In this document: positions 36,711 to 49,777 of the stretch, one piece after another
Layout of the letters: the number at the start of each line of letters is the position of its first letter
Position numbering within the stretch: position 1 is the first letter of the stretch
The notes under the pieces: generated by a model
What the model saw: the letters and a program-made list of their open reading frames with translations, nothing else
Told to the model about the DNA's origin: nothing
Databases searched by the model: none
Source: Gordius sp. MW1
Taxonomy: Eukaryota; Nematomorpha; Gordioida; Gordea; Gordiidae
Assembly: GCA_964036665.1 (NCBI GenBank)
Contig: OZ038527.1
Span: 12,121,835-12,185,834 of the forward strand
Direction of reading: 5' to 3'
DNA length: 64,000 bases
Made by a program: the position numbers and the translations under genes

Positions 36711-37525
36711 TAAGCCGATTTGAGAATCCTATTATCCTCGATTGACTTCCGAAAAGAGGTTTTAAGCTGCGAGAACTATCATTTTGACAAAAGACAACGT
36801 TTTATTGTTGCGATTAGTTTGTTGTATCGCAACGTGAGTGCTTAATTTTTGAAAATTGCTCTATGCGATCATGATTTCAAAGTAATAGTTTTCTGATTCT
36901 GATAAATTTTTACTTTTTATCATGGAAACAACTTCTGAAAACGACAACTTTCATCGGATGAATACGGTTGAATAAAAAAATGTGAAAAATTTTGAGGTAA
37001 AAATATTTATTTTTTTCGATTCTATGTGAAAGAGCTTGAAAAAATATATAAAAGTAAGCCGATTTGAGAATCCTATTATCCTCGATTGACTTCCGAAAAG
37101 AGGTTTTAAGCTGCGAGAACTATCATTTTGACAAAAGACAACGTTTTATTGTTGCGATTAGTTTGTTGTATCGCAACGTGAGTGCTTAATTTTTGAAAAT
37201 TGCTCTATGCGATCATGATTTCAAAGTAATAGTTTTCTGATTCTGATAAATTTTTACTTTTTATCATGGAAACAACGTCTGAAAACGACAACTTTCATCG
37301 GATGAATACGGTTGAATAAAAAAATGTGAAAATTTTTGAGGTAAAAATATTTATTTTTTTCGATTCTATGTGAAGATCTTGAAAAAATATATAAAAGTAA
37401 GCCGATTTGAGAATCCTATTATCCTCGATTGACTTCCGAAAAGAGGTTTTAAGCTGCGAGAACTATCATTTTGACAAAAGACAACGTTTTATTGTTGCGA
37501 TTAGTTTGTTGTATCGTAACGTGAG

Positions 37526-37583
37526 TATCATGACAAAAGACAACGTTTTTTGTTGCGATTAGTTTGTTGTATCGTAACGTGAG
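37526..37583 (+). repeat. 58-bp partial monomer (3-bp shorter form)
   Basis: Same truncated unit with TATCATGACAAAAG where the 61-bp form has TATCATTTTGACAAAAG. Lies in HOR copy 1. Confidence 0.9.
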
Positions 37584-40500
37584 TGCTTAATTTTTGAAAA
37601 TTGCTCTATGCGATCATGATTTCAAAGTAATAGTTTTCTGATTCTGATAAATTTTTACTTTTTATCATGGAAACAACGTCTGAAAACGACAACTTTCATC
37701 GGATGAATACGGTTGAATAAAAAAATGTGAAAAATTTTGAGGTAAAAATATTCATTTTTTTCGATTCTATGTGAAAGAGCTTGAAAAAATATATAAAAGT
37801 AAGCCGATTTGAGAATCCTATTATCCTCGATTGACTTCCGAAAAGAGGTTTTAAGTTGCGAGAACTATCATTTTGACAAAAGACAACGTTTTATTGTTGC
37901 GGTTAGTTTGTTGTATCAAACGTGAGTGCTTAATTTTTGAAAACTGCTCTATGCAATCATGATTTCAAAGTAATAGTTTTATTCTGATAAATTTTTCTTT
38001 TTATCATGGAAACAACGTCTAAAAACGACAAATTTCATCGGATGAATACGGTTGAAAGAAAAAAATGTGAGAAATTTTGAGGTAAAAATATTCATTTTTT
38101 TTCGATTCTATGTGAAAGAGCGTAAAAAAATATATAAAAATAAGCCAATTTGAGAATACTATTATCCTGGATTGACTTCCGAAAAGAGGTTTTAAGCTGC
38201 GAGAACTATCATTTTGACAAAAGACAACGTTTTACTGTTGCGATTAGTTTGTTGTATCGCAACGTGAGTGCTTAATTTTTGAAAATTGCTCTATGCTATC
38301 ATTATTTCAAAGTAATAGTTTTCTGATTCTGATAAATTTTTACTTTTTATCATGGAAACAACGTCTGAAAACGACAACTTTCATCGGATGAATACGGTTG
38401 AATAAAAAAATGTGAAAAATTTTGAGGTAAAAATATTTATTTTTTTCGATTCTATGTGAAAGAGCGTAAAAAAATATATAAAAATAAGCCAATTTGAGAA
38501 TCCTATTATCCTCGATTGACTTCCGAAAAGAGGCTTTAAGTTGCGAGAACTATCATTTTGACAAAAGACAACGTTTTATTGTTGCGATTAGTTTGTTGTA
38601 TCGTAACGTGAGTGCTTAATTTTTGAAAATTGCTCTATGCGATCATGATTTCAAAGTAATAGTTTTCTGATTCTGATAAATTTTTACTTTTTATCATGGA
38701 AACAACGTCCAATAACGACAACTTTCATCGGATGAATACGGTTGAATAAAAAAATGTGAAAAATTTTGAGGTAAAAATATTCATTTTTTTCGATTCTATG
38801 TGAAAGAGCTTGAAAAAATATATAAAAGTAAGCCGATTTGAGAATCCTATTATCCTCGATTGACTTCCGAAAAGAGGTTTTAAGCTGCAAGAACTATCAT
38901 TTTGACTTAAGACAACGTTTTTTGTTGCGATTAGTTTGTTGTATCGCAACGTGAGTGCTTAATTTTTGAAAATTGCTCTATGCGATCATGATTTCAAAGT
39001 AATAGTTTTCTGATTCTGATAAATTTTTACTTTTTATCATGGAAACAACGTCTGAAAACGACAACTTTCATCGGATGAATACAGTTGAATAAAAAAATGT
39101 GAAAAATTTTGAGGTAAAAATATTCATTTTTTTTCGATTCTATGTGAAAGAGCTTAAAAAAATATATATAAGTAAGCCGATTTGAGAATCCTATTATCCT
39201 TGATTGACTTCCGAAAAGAGGTTTTAAGCTGCGAGAACTATCATTTTGACAAAAGACAACGTTTTATTGTTGCGATTAGTTTGTTGTATCAAACGTGAGT
39301 GCTTAATTTTTGAAAACTGCTCTATGCAATCATGATTTAAAAGTAATAGTTTTCTGATTCTGATAAATTTTTACTTTTTATCATGGAAACAACGTCTGAA
39401 AACGACAACTTTCATCGGATGAATACGGTTGAATAAAAAAATGTGAAAAATTTTAAGGTAAAAATATTTATTTTTTTCGATTCTATGTGAAAGAGCGTAA
39501 AAAAATATATAAAAATAAGCCAATTTGAGAATCCTATTATCCTCGATTGACTTCCGAAAAGAGGCTTTAAGTTGCGAGAACTATCATTTTGACAAAAGAC
39601 AACGTTTTATTGTTGCGATTAGTTTGTTGTATCGTAACGTGAGTGCTTAATTTTTGAAAATTGCTCTATGCGATCATGATTTCAAAGTAATAGTTTTCTG
39701 ATTCTGATAAATTTTTACTTTTTATCATGGAAACAACGTCTGAAAACGACAACTTTCATCGGATGAATACGGTTGAATAAAAAAATGTGAAAATTTTTTA
39801 AAAATATTCATTTTTTTCGATTCTATGTGAAAGAGCTTGAAAAAATATATAAAAGTAAGCCGATTTGAGAATCCTATTATCCTCGATTGACTTCCGAAAA
39901 GAGGTTTTAAGCTGCGAGAACTATCATTTTGACAAAAAACAACGTTTTATTATTGCGATTAGTTTGTTGTATCGCAACGTGAGTGCTTAATTTTTGAAAA
40001 CTGCTCTATGCGATCATGATTTCAAAGTAATAGTTTTCTGATTCTGATAAATTTTTACTTTTTATCATGGAAACAACGTCTGAAACGACAACTTTCATCG
40101 GATGAATACGGTTGAATAAAAAAATGTGAAAAATTTTGAGGTAAAAATATTCATTTTTTTTCGATTCTATGTGAAAGAGCTTAAAAAAATATATATAAGT
40201 AAGCCGATTTGAGAATCCTATTATCCTTGATTGACTTCCGAAAAGAGGTTTTAAGCTGCGAGAACTATCATTTTGACAAAAGACAACGTTTTATTGTTGC
40301 GATTAGTTTGTTGTATCAAACGTGAGTGCTTAATTTTTGAAAACTGCTCTATGCAATCATGATTTAAAAGTAATAGTTTTCTGATTCTGATAAATTTTTA
40401 CTTTTTATCATGGAAACAACGTCTGAAAACGACAACTTTCATCGGATGAATACGGTTGAATAAAAAAATGTGAAAAATTTTGAGGTAAAAATATTCATTT

Positions 40501-41696
40501 TTTTCGATTCTATGTGAAAGAGCTTGAAAAAATATATAAAAGTAAGCCGATTTGAGAATCCTATTATCCTCGATTGACTTCCGAAAAGAGGTTTTAAGCT
40601 GCGAGAACTATCATTTTGACAAAAGACAACGTTTTATTGTTGCGATTAGTTTGTTGTATCGCAACGTGAGTGCTTAATTTTTGAAAATTGCTCTATGCGA
40701 TCATGATTTCAAAGTAATAGTTTTCTGATTCTGATAAATTTTTACTTTTTATCATGGAAACAACGTCTGAAAACGACAACTTTCATCGGATGAATACGGT
40801 TGAATAAAAAAATGTGAAAAATTTTGAGGTAAAAATATTTATTTTTTTCGATTCTATGTGAAAGAGCTTGAAAAAATATATAAAAGTAAGCCGATTTGAG
40901 AATCCTATTATCCTCGATTGACTTCCGAAAAGAGGTTTTAAGCTGCAAGAACTATCATTTTGACAAAAGACAACGTTTTATTGTTGCGATTAGTTTGTTG
41001 TATCGCAACGTGAGTGCTTAATTTTTGAAAATTGCTCTATGCGATCATGATTTCAAAGTAATAGTTTTCTGATTCTGATAAATTTTTACTTTTTATCATG
41101 GAAACAACTTCTGAAAACGACAACTTTCATCGGATGAATACGGTTGAATAAAAAAATGTGAAAAATTTTGAGGTAAAAATATTTATTTTTTTCGATTCTA
41201 TGTGAAAGAGCTTGAAAAAATATATAAAAGTAAGCCGATTTGAGAATCCTATTATCCTCGATTGACTTCCGAAAAGAGGTTTTAAGCTGCGAGAACTATC
41301 ATTTTGACAAAAGACAACGTTTTATTGTTGCGATTAGTTTGTTGTATCGCAACGTGAGTGCTTAATTTTTGAAAATTGCTCTATGCGATCATGATTTCAA
41401 AGTAATAGTTTTCTGATTCTGATAAATTTTTACTTTTTATCATGGAAACAACGTCTGAAAACGACAACTTTCATCGGATGAATACGGTTAAAAATGTGAA
41501 AATTTTTGAGGTAAAAATATTTATTTTTTTCGATTCTATGTGAAAGATCTTGAAAAAATATATAAAAGTAAGCCGATTTGAGAATCCTATTATCCTCGAT
41601 TGACTTCCGAAAAGAGGTTTTAAGCTGCGAGAACTATCATTTTGACAAAAGACAACGTTTTATTGTTGCGATTAGTTTGTTGTATCGTAACGTGAG

Positions 41697-41757
41697 TATC
41701 ATTTTGACAAAAGACAACGTTTTTTGTTGCGATTAGTTTGTTGTATCGTAACGTGAG
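41697..41757 (+). repeat. 61-bp partial monomer
   Basis: Long form, HOR copy 1. The equivalent position is missing from the shortened HOR copy 2. Confidence 0.9.
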
Positions 41758-43202
41758 TGCTTAATTTTTGAAAATTGCTCTATGCGATCATGATTTCAAA
41801 GTAATAGTTTTCTGATTCTGATAAATTTTTACTTTTTATCATGGAAACAACGTCTGAAAACGACAACTTTCATCGGATGAATACGGTTGAATAAAAAAAT
41901 GTGAAAAATTTTGAGGTAAAAATATTCATTTTTTTCGATTCTATGTGAAAGAGCTTGAAAAAATATATAAAAGTAAGCCGATTTGAGAATCCTATTATCC
42001 TCGATTGACTTCCGAAAAGAGGTTTTAAGTTGCGAGAACTATCATTTTGACAAAAGACAACGTTTTATTGTTGCGGTTAGTTTGTTGTATCAAACGTGAG
42101 TGCTTAATTTTTGAAAACTGCTCTATGCAATCATGATTTCAAAGTAATAGTTTTATTCTGATAAATTTTTCTTTTTATCATGGAAACAACGTCTAAAAAC
42201 GACAAATTTCATCGGATGAATACGGTTGAAAGAAAAAAATGTGAGAATTTTGAGGTAAAAATATTCATTTTTTTTCGATTCTATGTGAAAGAGCGTAAAA
42301 AAATATATAAAAATAAGCCAATTTGAGAATACTATTATCCTGGATTGACTTCCGAAAAGAGGTTTTAAGCTGCGAGAACTATCATTTTGACAAAAGACAA
42401 CGTTTTATTGTTGCGATTAGTTTGTTGTATCGTAATGTGAGTGCTTAATTTTTGAAAATTGCTCTATGCGATCATGATTTCAAAGTAATAGTTTTCTGAT
42501 TCTGATAAATTTTTACTTTTTATCATGGAAACAACGTCTGAAAACGACAACTTTCATCGGATGAATACGGTTGAATAAAAAAATGTGAAAAATTTTGAGG
42601 TAAAAATATTCATTTTATTCGATTCTATGTGAAAGAGCGTAAAAAAATATATAAAAATAAGCCAATTTGAGAATCCTATTATCCTCGATTGACTTCCGAA
42701 AATAGGTTTTAAGTTGCGAGAACTGTCATTTTGACAAAAGACAACGTTTTATTGTTGCGATTAGTTCGTTGTATCAAACGAAAGTGCTTAATTTTTGAAA
42801 ATGCTCTATGCGATCATGATTTCAAAGTAATAGTTTTCTGATTCTGATAAATTTTTACTTTTTATCATGGAAACAACTTCTGAAAACGACAACTTTTATC
42901 GGATGAATACGGTTGAATAAAAAAATGTGAAAAATTTTGAGGTAAAAATATTTATTTTTTTCGATTCTATGTGAAAGAGCTTGAAAAAATATATAAAAGT
43001 AAGCCGATTTGAGAATCCTATTATCCTCGATTGACTTCCGAAAAGAGGTTTTAAGCTGCGAGAACTATCATTTTGACAAAAGACAACGTTTTATTGTTGC
43101 GATTAGTTTGTTGTATCGCAACGTGAGTGCTTAATTTTTGAAAATTGCTCTATGCGATCATGATTTCAAAGTAATAGTTTTCTGATTCTGATAAATTTTT
43201 AC

Positions 43203-46200
43203 TTTTTATTATGGAAACAACGTCTGAAAACGACAACTTTCATCGGATGAATACGGTTGAATAAAAAAATGTGAAAATTTTTGAGGTAAAAATATTTATT
43301 TTTTTCGATTCTATATGAAAGATCTTGAAAAAATATATAAAAGTAAGCCGATTTGAGAATCCTATTATCCTCGATTGACTTCCGAAAAGAGGTTTTAAGC
43401 TGCGAGAACTATCATTTTGACAAAACAACGTTTTATTGTTGCGATTAGTTTGTTGTATCGCAACGTGAGTGCTTAATTTTTGAAAATTGCTCTATGCGAT
43501 CATGATTTCAAAGTAATAGTTTTCTGATTCTGATAAATTTTTACTTTTTATCATGGAAACAACGTCTGAAAACGACAACTTTCATCGGATGAATACGGTT
43601 GAATAAAAAAATGTGAAAAATTTTGAGGTAAAAATATTTATTTTTTTCGATTCTATGTGAAAGAGCGTAAAAAAATATACAAAAATAAGCCAATTTGAGA
43701 ATCCTATTATCCTCGATTGACTTCCGAAAAGAGGCTTTAAGTTGCGAGAACTATCATTTTGACAAAAGACAACGTTTTACTGTTGCGATTAGTTTGTTGT
43801 ATCGCAACGTGAGTGCTTAATTTTTGAAAATTGCTCTATGCTATCATTATTTCAAAGTAATAGTTTTCTGATTCTGATAAATTTTTACTTTTTATCATGG
43901 AAACAACGTCTGAAAACGACAACTTTCATCGGATGAATACGGTTGAATAAAAAAATGTGAAAAATTTTGAGGTAAAAATATTCATTTGTTTCGATTCTAT
44001 GTGAAAGAGCTTGAAAAAATATATAAAAGTAAGCCGATTTGAGAATCCTATTATCCTCGATTGACTTCCGAAAAGAGGTTTTAAGCTGCAAGAACTATCA
44101 TTTTGACAAAAGACAACGTTTTTTGTTGCGATTAGTTTGTTGTATCGCAACGTGAGTGCTTAATTTTTGAAAATTGCTCTATGCGATCATGATTTCAAAG
44201 TAATAGTTTTCTGATTCTGATAAATTTTTACTTTTTATCATGGAAACAACGTCTGAAAACGACAACTTTCATCGGATGAATACAGTTGAATAAAAAAATG
44301 TGAAAAATGTAGAGGTAAAAATATTTATTTTTTTCGATTTTATGTGAAAGAGCTTGAAAAAATATATAAAAGTAAGCCGATTTGAGAATCCTATTATCCT
44401 CGATTGACTTCCGAAAAGAGGTTTTAAGCTGCGAGAACTATCATTTTGACAAAAGACAACGTTTTATTGTTGCGATTAGTTTGTTGTATCGCAACGTGAG
44501 TGCTTAATTTTTGAAAATTGCTCTATGCGATCATGATTTCAAAGTAATAGTTTTCTGATTCTGATAAATTTTTACTTTTTATCATGGAAACAACGTCTGA
44601 AAACGACAACTTTCATCGGATGAATACGGTTGAATAAAAAAATGTGAAAAATTTTGAGGTAAAAATATTTGTTTTTTTCGATTCTATGTGAAAGAGCTTG
44701 AAAAAATATATAAAAGTAAGCCGATTTGAGAATCCTATTATCCTCGATTGACTTCCGAAAAGAGGTTTTAAGCTGCGAGAACTATCATTTTGACAAAAGA
44801 CAACGTTTTATTGTTGCGATTAGTTTGTTGTATCGCAACGTGAGTGCTTAATTTTTGAAAATTGCTCTATGCGATCATGATTTCAAAGTAATAGTTTTCT
44901 GATTCTGATAAATTTTTACTTTTTATCATGGAAACAACTTCTGAAAACGACAACTTTCATCGGATGAATACGGTTGAATAAAAAAATGTGAAAAATTTTG
45001 AGGTAAAAATATTTATTTTTTTCGATTCTATGTGAAAGAGCTTGAAAAAATATATAAAAGTAAGCCGATTTGAGAATCCTATTATCCTCGATTGACTTCC
45101 GAAAAGAGGTTTTAAGCTGCGAGAACTATCATTTTGACAAAAGACAACGTTTTATTGTTGCGATTAGTTTGTTGTATCGCAACGTGAGTGCTTAATTTTT
45201 GAAAATTGCTCTATGCGATCATGATTTCAAAGTAATAGTTTTCTGATTCTGATAAATTTTTACTTTTTATCATGGAAACAACGTCTGAAAACGACAACTT
45301 TCATCGGATGAATACGGTTGAATAAAAAAATGTGAAAATTTTTGAGGTAAAAATATTTATTTTTTTCGATTCTATGTGAAAGATCTTGAAAAAATATATA
45401 AAAGTAAGCCGATTTGAGAATCCTATTATCCTCGATTGACTTCCGAAAAGAGGTTTTAAGCTGCGAGAACTATCATTTTGACAAAAGACAACGTTTTATT
45501 GTTGCGATTAGTTTGTTGTATCGTAACGTGAGTATCATGACAAAAGACAACGTTTTTTGTTGCGATTAGTTTGTTGTATCGTAACGTGAGTGCTTAATTT
45601 TTGAAAATTGCTCTATGCGATCATGATTTCAAAGTAATAGTTTTCTGATTCTGATAAATTTTTACTTTTTATCATGGAAACAACGTCTGAAAACGACAAC
45701 TTTCATCGGATGAATACGGTTGAATAAAAAAATGTGAAAAATTTTGAGGTAAAAATATTCATTTTTTTCGATTCTATGTGAAAGAGCTTGAAAAAATATA
45801 TAAAAGTAAGCCGATTTGAGAATCCTATTATCCTCGATTGACTTCCGAAAAGAGGTTTTAAGTTGCGAGAACTATCATTTTGACAAAAGACAACGTTTTA
45901 TTGTTGCGGTTAGTTTGTTGTATCAAACGTGAGTGCTTAATTTTTGAAAACTGCTCTATGCAATCATGATTTCAAAGTAATAGTTTTATTCTGATAAATT
46001 TTTCTTTTTATCATGGAAACAACGTCTAAAAACGACAAATTTCATCGGATGAATACGGTTGAAAGAAAAAAATGTGAGAAATTTTGAGGTAAAAATATTC
46101 ATTTTTTTTCGATTCTATGTGAAAGAGCGTAAAAAAATATATAAAAATAAGCCAATTTGAGAATACTATTATCCTGGATTGACTTCCGAAAAGAGGTTTT

Positions 46201-49200
46201 AAGCTGCGAGAACTATCATTTTGACAAAAGACAACGTTTTGCTGTTGCGATTAGTTTGTTGTATCGCAACGTGAGTGCTTAATTTTTGAAAATTGCTCTA
46301 TGCTATCATTATTTCAAAGTAATAGTTTTCTGATTCTGATAAATTTTTACTTTTTATCATGGAAACAACGTCTGAAAACGACAACTTTCATCGGATGAAT
46401 ACGGTTGAATAAAAAAATGTGAAAAATTTTGAGGTAAAAATATTTATTTTTTTCGATTCTATGTGAAAGAGCGTAAAAAAATATATAAAAATAAGCCAAT
46501 TTGAGAATCCTATTATCCTCGATTGACTTCCGAAAAGAGGCTTTAAGTTGCGAGAACTATCATTTTGACAAAAGACAACGTTTTATTGTTGCGATTAGTT
46601 TGTTGTATCGTAACGTGAGTGCTTAATTTTTGAAAATTGCTCTATGCGATCATGATTTCAAAGTAATAGTTTTCTGATTCTGATAAATTTTTACTTTTTA
46701 TCATGGAAACAACGTCCAAAAACGACAACTTTCATCGGATGAATACGGTTGAATAAAAAAATGTGAAAAATTTTGAGGTAAAAATATTCATTTTTTTCGA
46801 TTCTATGTGAAAGAGCTTGAAAAAATATATAAAAGTAAGCCGATTTGAGAATCCTATTATCCTCGATTGACTTCCGAAAAGAGGTTTTAAGCTGCAAGAA
46901 CTATCATTTTGACAAAAGACAACGTTTTTTGTTGCGATTAGTTTGTTGTATCGCAACGTGAGTGCTTAATTTTTGAAAATTGCTCTATGCGATCATGATT
47001 TCAAAGTAATAGTTTTCTGATTCTGATAAATTTTTACTTTTTATCATGGAAACAACGTCTGAAAACGACAACTTTCATCGGATGAATACAGTTGAATAAA
47101 AAAATGTGAAAAATTTTGAGGTAAAAATATTCATTTTTTTTCGATTCTATGTGAAAGAGCTTAAAAAAATATATATAAGTAAGCCGATTTGAGAATCCTA
47201 TTATCCTTGATTGACTTCCGAAAAGAGGTTATAAGCTGCGAGAACTATCATTTTGACAAAAGACAACGTTTTATTGTTGCGATTAGTTTGTTGTATCAAA
47301 CGTGAGTGCTTAATTTTTGAAAACTGCTCTATGCAATCATGATTTAAAAGTAATAGTTTTCTGATTCTGATAAATTTTTACTTTTTATCATGGAAACAAC
47401 GTCTGAAAACGACAACTTTCATCGGATGAATACGGTTGAATAAAAAAATGTGAAAAATTTTAAGGTAAAAATATTTATTTTTTTCGATTCTATGTGAAAG
47501 AGCGTAAAAAAATATATAAAAATAAGCCAATTTGAGAATCCTATTATCCTCGATTGACTTCCGAAAAGAGGCTTTAAGTTGCGAGAACTATCATTTTGAC
47601 AAAAGACAACGTTTTATTGTTGCGATTAGTTTGTTGTATCGTAACGTGAGTGCTTAATTTTTGAAAATTGCTCTATGCGATCATGATTTCAAAGTAATAG
47701 TTTTCTGATTCTGATAAATTTTTACTTTTTATCATGGAAACAACGTCTGAAAACGACAACTTTCATCGGATGAATACGGTTGAATAAAAAAATGTGAAAA
47801 TTTTTTAAAAATATTCATTTTTTTCGATTCTATGTGAAAGAGCTTGAAAAAATATATAAAAGTAAGCCGATTTGAGAATCCTATTATCCTCGATTGACTT
47901 CCGAAAAGAGGTTTTAAGCTGCGAGAACCATCATTTTGACAAAAAACAACGTTTTATTGTTGCGATTAGTTTGTTGTATCGCAACGTGAGTGCTTAATTT
48001 TTGAAAACTGCTCTATGCGATCATGATTTCAAAGTAATAGTTTTCTGATTCTGATAAATTTTTACTTTTTATCATGGAAACAACGTCTGAAACGACAACT
48101 TTCATCGGATGAATACGGTTGAATAAAAAAATGTGAAAAATTTTGAGGTAAAAATATTCATTTTTTTTCGATTCTATGTGAAAGAGCTTAAAAAAATATA
48201 TATAAGTAAGCCGATTTGAGAATCCTATTATCCTTGATTGACTTCCGAAAAGAGGTTTTAAGCTGCGAGAACTATCATTTTGACAAAAGACAACGTTTTA
48301 TTGTTGCGATTAGTTTGTTGTATCAAACGTGAGTGCTTAATTTTTGAAAACTGCTCTATGCAATCATGATTTAAAAGTAATAGTTTTCTGATTCTGATAA
48401 ATTTTTACTTTTTATCATGGAAACAACGTCTGAAAACGACAACTTTCATCGGATGAATACGGTTGAATAAAAAAATGTGAAAAATTTTGAGGTAAAAATA
48501 TTCATTTTTTTCGATTCTATGTGAAAGAGCTTGAAAAAATATATAAAAGTAAGCCGATTTGAGAATCCTATTATCCTCGATTGACTTCCGAAAAGAGGTT
48601 TTAAGTTGCGAGAACTATCATTTTGACAAAAGACAACGTTTTATTGTTGCGGTTAGTTTGTTGTATCAAACGTGAGTGCTTAATTTTTGAAAACTGCTCT
48701 ATGCAATCATGATTTCAAAGTAATAGTTTTATTCTGATAAATTTTTCTTTTTATCATGGAAACAACGTCTAAAAACGACAAATTTCATCGGATGAATACG
48801 GTTGAAAGAAAAAAATGTGAGAATTTTGAGGTAAAAATATTCATTTTTTTTCGATTCTATGTGAAAGAGCGTAAAAAAATATATAAAAATAAGCCAATTT
48901 GAGAATACTATTATCCTGGATTGACTTCCGAAAAGAGGTTTTAAGCTGCGAGAACTATCATTTTGACAAAAGACAACGTTTTATTGTTGCGATTAGTTTG
49001 TTGTATCGTAATGTGAGTGCTTAATTTTTGAAAATTGCTCTATGCGATCATGATTTCAAAGTAATAGTTTTCTGATTCTGATAAATTTTTACTTTTTATC
49101 ATGGAAACAACGTCTGAAAACGACAACTTTCATCGGATGAATACGGTTGAATAAAAAAATGTGAAAAATTTTGAGGTAAAAATATTCATTTTATTCGATT

Positions 49201-49777
49201 CTATGTGAAAGAGCGTAAAAAAATATATAAAAATAAGCCAATTTGAGAATCCTATTATCCTCGATTGACTTCCGAAAATAGGTTTTAAGTTGCGAGAACT
49301 GTCATTTTGACAAAAGACAACGTTTTATTGTTGCGATTAGTTCGTTGTATCAAACGAAAGTGCTTAATTTTTGAAAATGCTCTATGCGATCATGATTTCA
49401 AAGTAATAGTTTTCTGATTCTGATAAATTTTTACTTTTTATCATGGAAACAACTTCTGAAAACGACAACTTTTATCGGATGAATACGGTTGAATAAAAAA
49501 ATGTGAAAAATTTTGAGGTAAAAATATTTATTTTTTTCGATTCTATGTGAAAGAGCTTGAAAAAATATATAAAAGTAAGCCGATTTGAGAATCCTATTAT
49601 CCTCGATTGACTTCCGAAAAGAGGTTTTAAGCTGCGAGACTATCATTTTGACAAAAGACAACGTTTTATTGTTGCGATTAGTTTGTTGTATCGCAACGTG
49701 AGTGCTTAATTTTTGAAAATTGCTCTATGCGATCATGATTTCAAAGTAATAGTTTTCTGATTCTGATAAATTTTTAC
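43203..49777 (+). repeat. 8.0-kb higher-order repeat, copy 2, internally deleted to 6575 bp
   Basis: Bounded by the rare form TTTTTATTATGG at 43203 and 49778. It matches copy 1 up to about 48.6 kb, then jumps to sequence equivalent to copy-1 position about 42.0 kb. The missing length, 8007 minus 6575, is 1432 bp, which equals four 343-bp monomers plus one 61-bp partial unit (1433 bp). The partial unit present at 41697 in copy 1 and 56285 in copy 3 is indeed the one absent here. A one-base deletion (GCGAGACTATC, about 49637) is private to this copy. Confidence 0.88.
45533..45590 (+). repeat. 58-bp partial monomer (shorter form)
   Basis: HOR copy 2 counterpart of the unit at 37526, at the 8007-bp offset, sharing its 3-bp deletion. 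Confidence 0.9.

Larger units (their letters stand above)
36456..36799 (+). repeat. Reference monomer (344 bp) chosen for motif positions
   Basis: A typical full-length copy starting at TTTTATTGTTGC. The next copy starts at 36800. It is close to the array consensus apart from AAAATAATG in place of AAAAAAATG near 36630. I used it to place the sub-monomer motifs; the same motifs recur in most of the other copies at the equivalent offset. Confidence 0.9.
35198..43202 (+). repeat. 8.0-kb higher-order repeat, copy 1
   Basis: Aligned to copy 2 at an offset of 8007 bp (8005-8007 with small indels). Paired markers are TACTGTTGCG (35771 and 43778), CAACTTCTGAAAACG (36930 and 44937), GTCCAATAACG (38707 and 46714), GAAAATTTTTTAAAAATATT (39794 and 47801) and AAAATATATATAAGTAAG (39154/40181 and 47161/48188). 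It includes 61-bp and 58-bp partial units at 41697 and 37526. A private 9-bp deletion, GGTTAAAAATG, is seen near 41489. About 23 monomers. Confidence 0.88.

Noticed and set aside
36680..36780. CENP-B-box-like site (TTCGATTCTATG or CTTCCGAAAAG regions)
   Set aside because: Neither fits the required NTTCGNNNNANNCGGGN core; the CGGG part is absent from the monomer.
38684..38949. Minus-strand open frames of 68 and 74 codons in two overlapping frames, repeated at 43885-44150, 46691-46956, 50460-50725 and 53266-53531
   Set aside because: Two frames open at once over the same satellite segment, with the same low-complexity F, I and K-rich translation. Their recurrence simply follows the 8-kb HOR.
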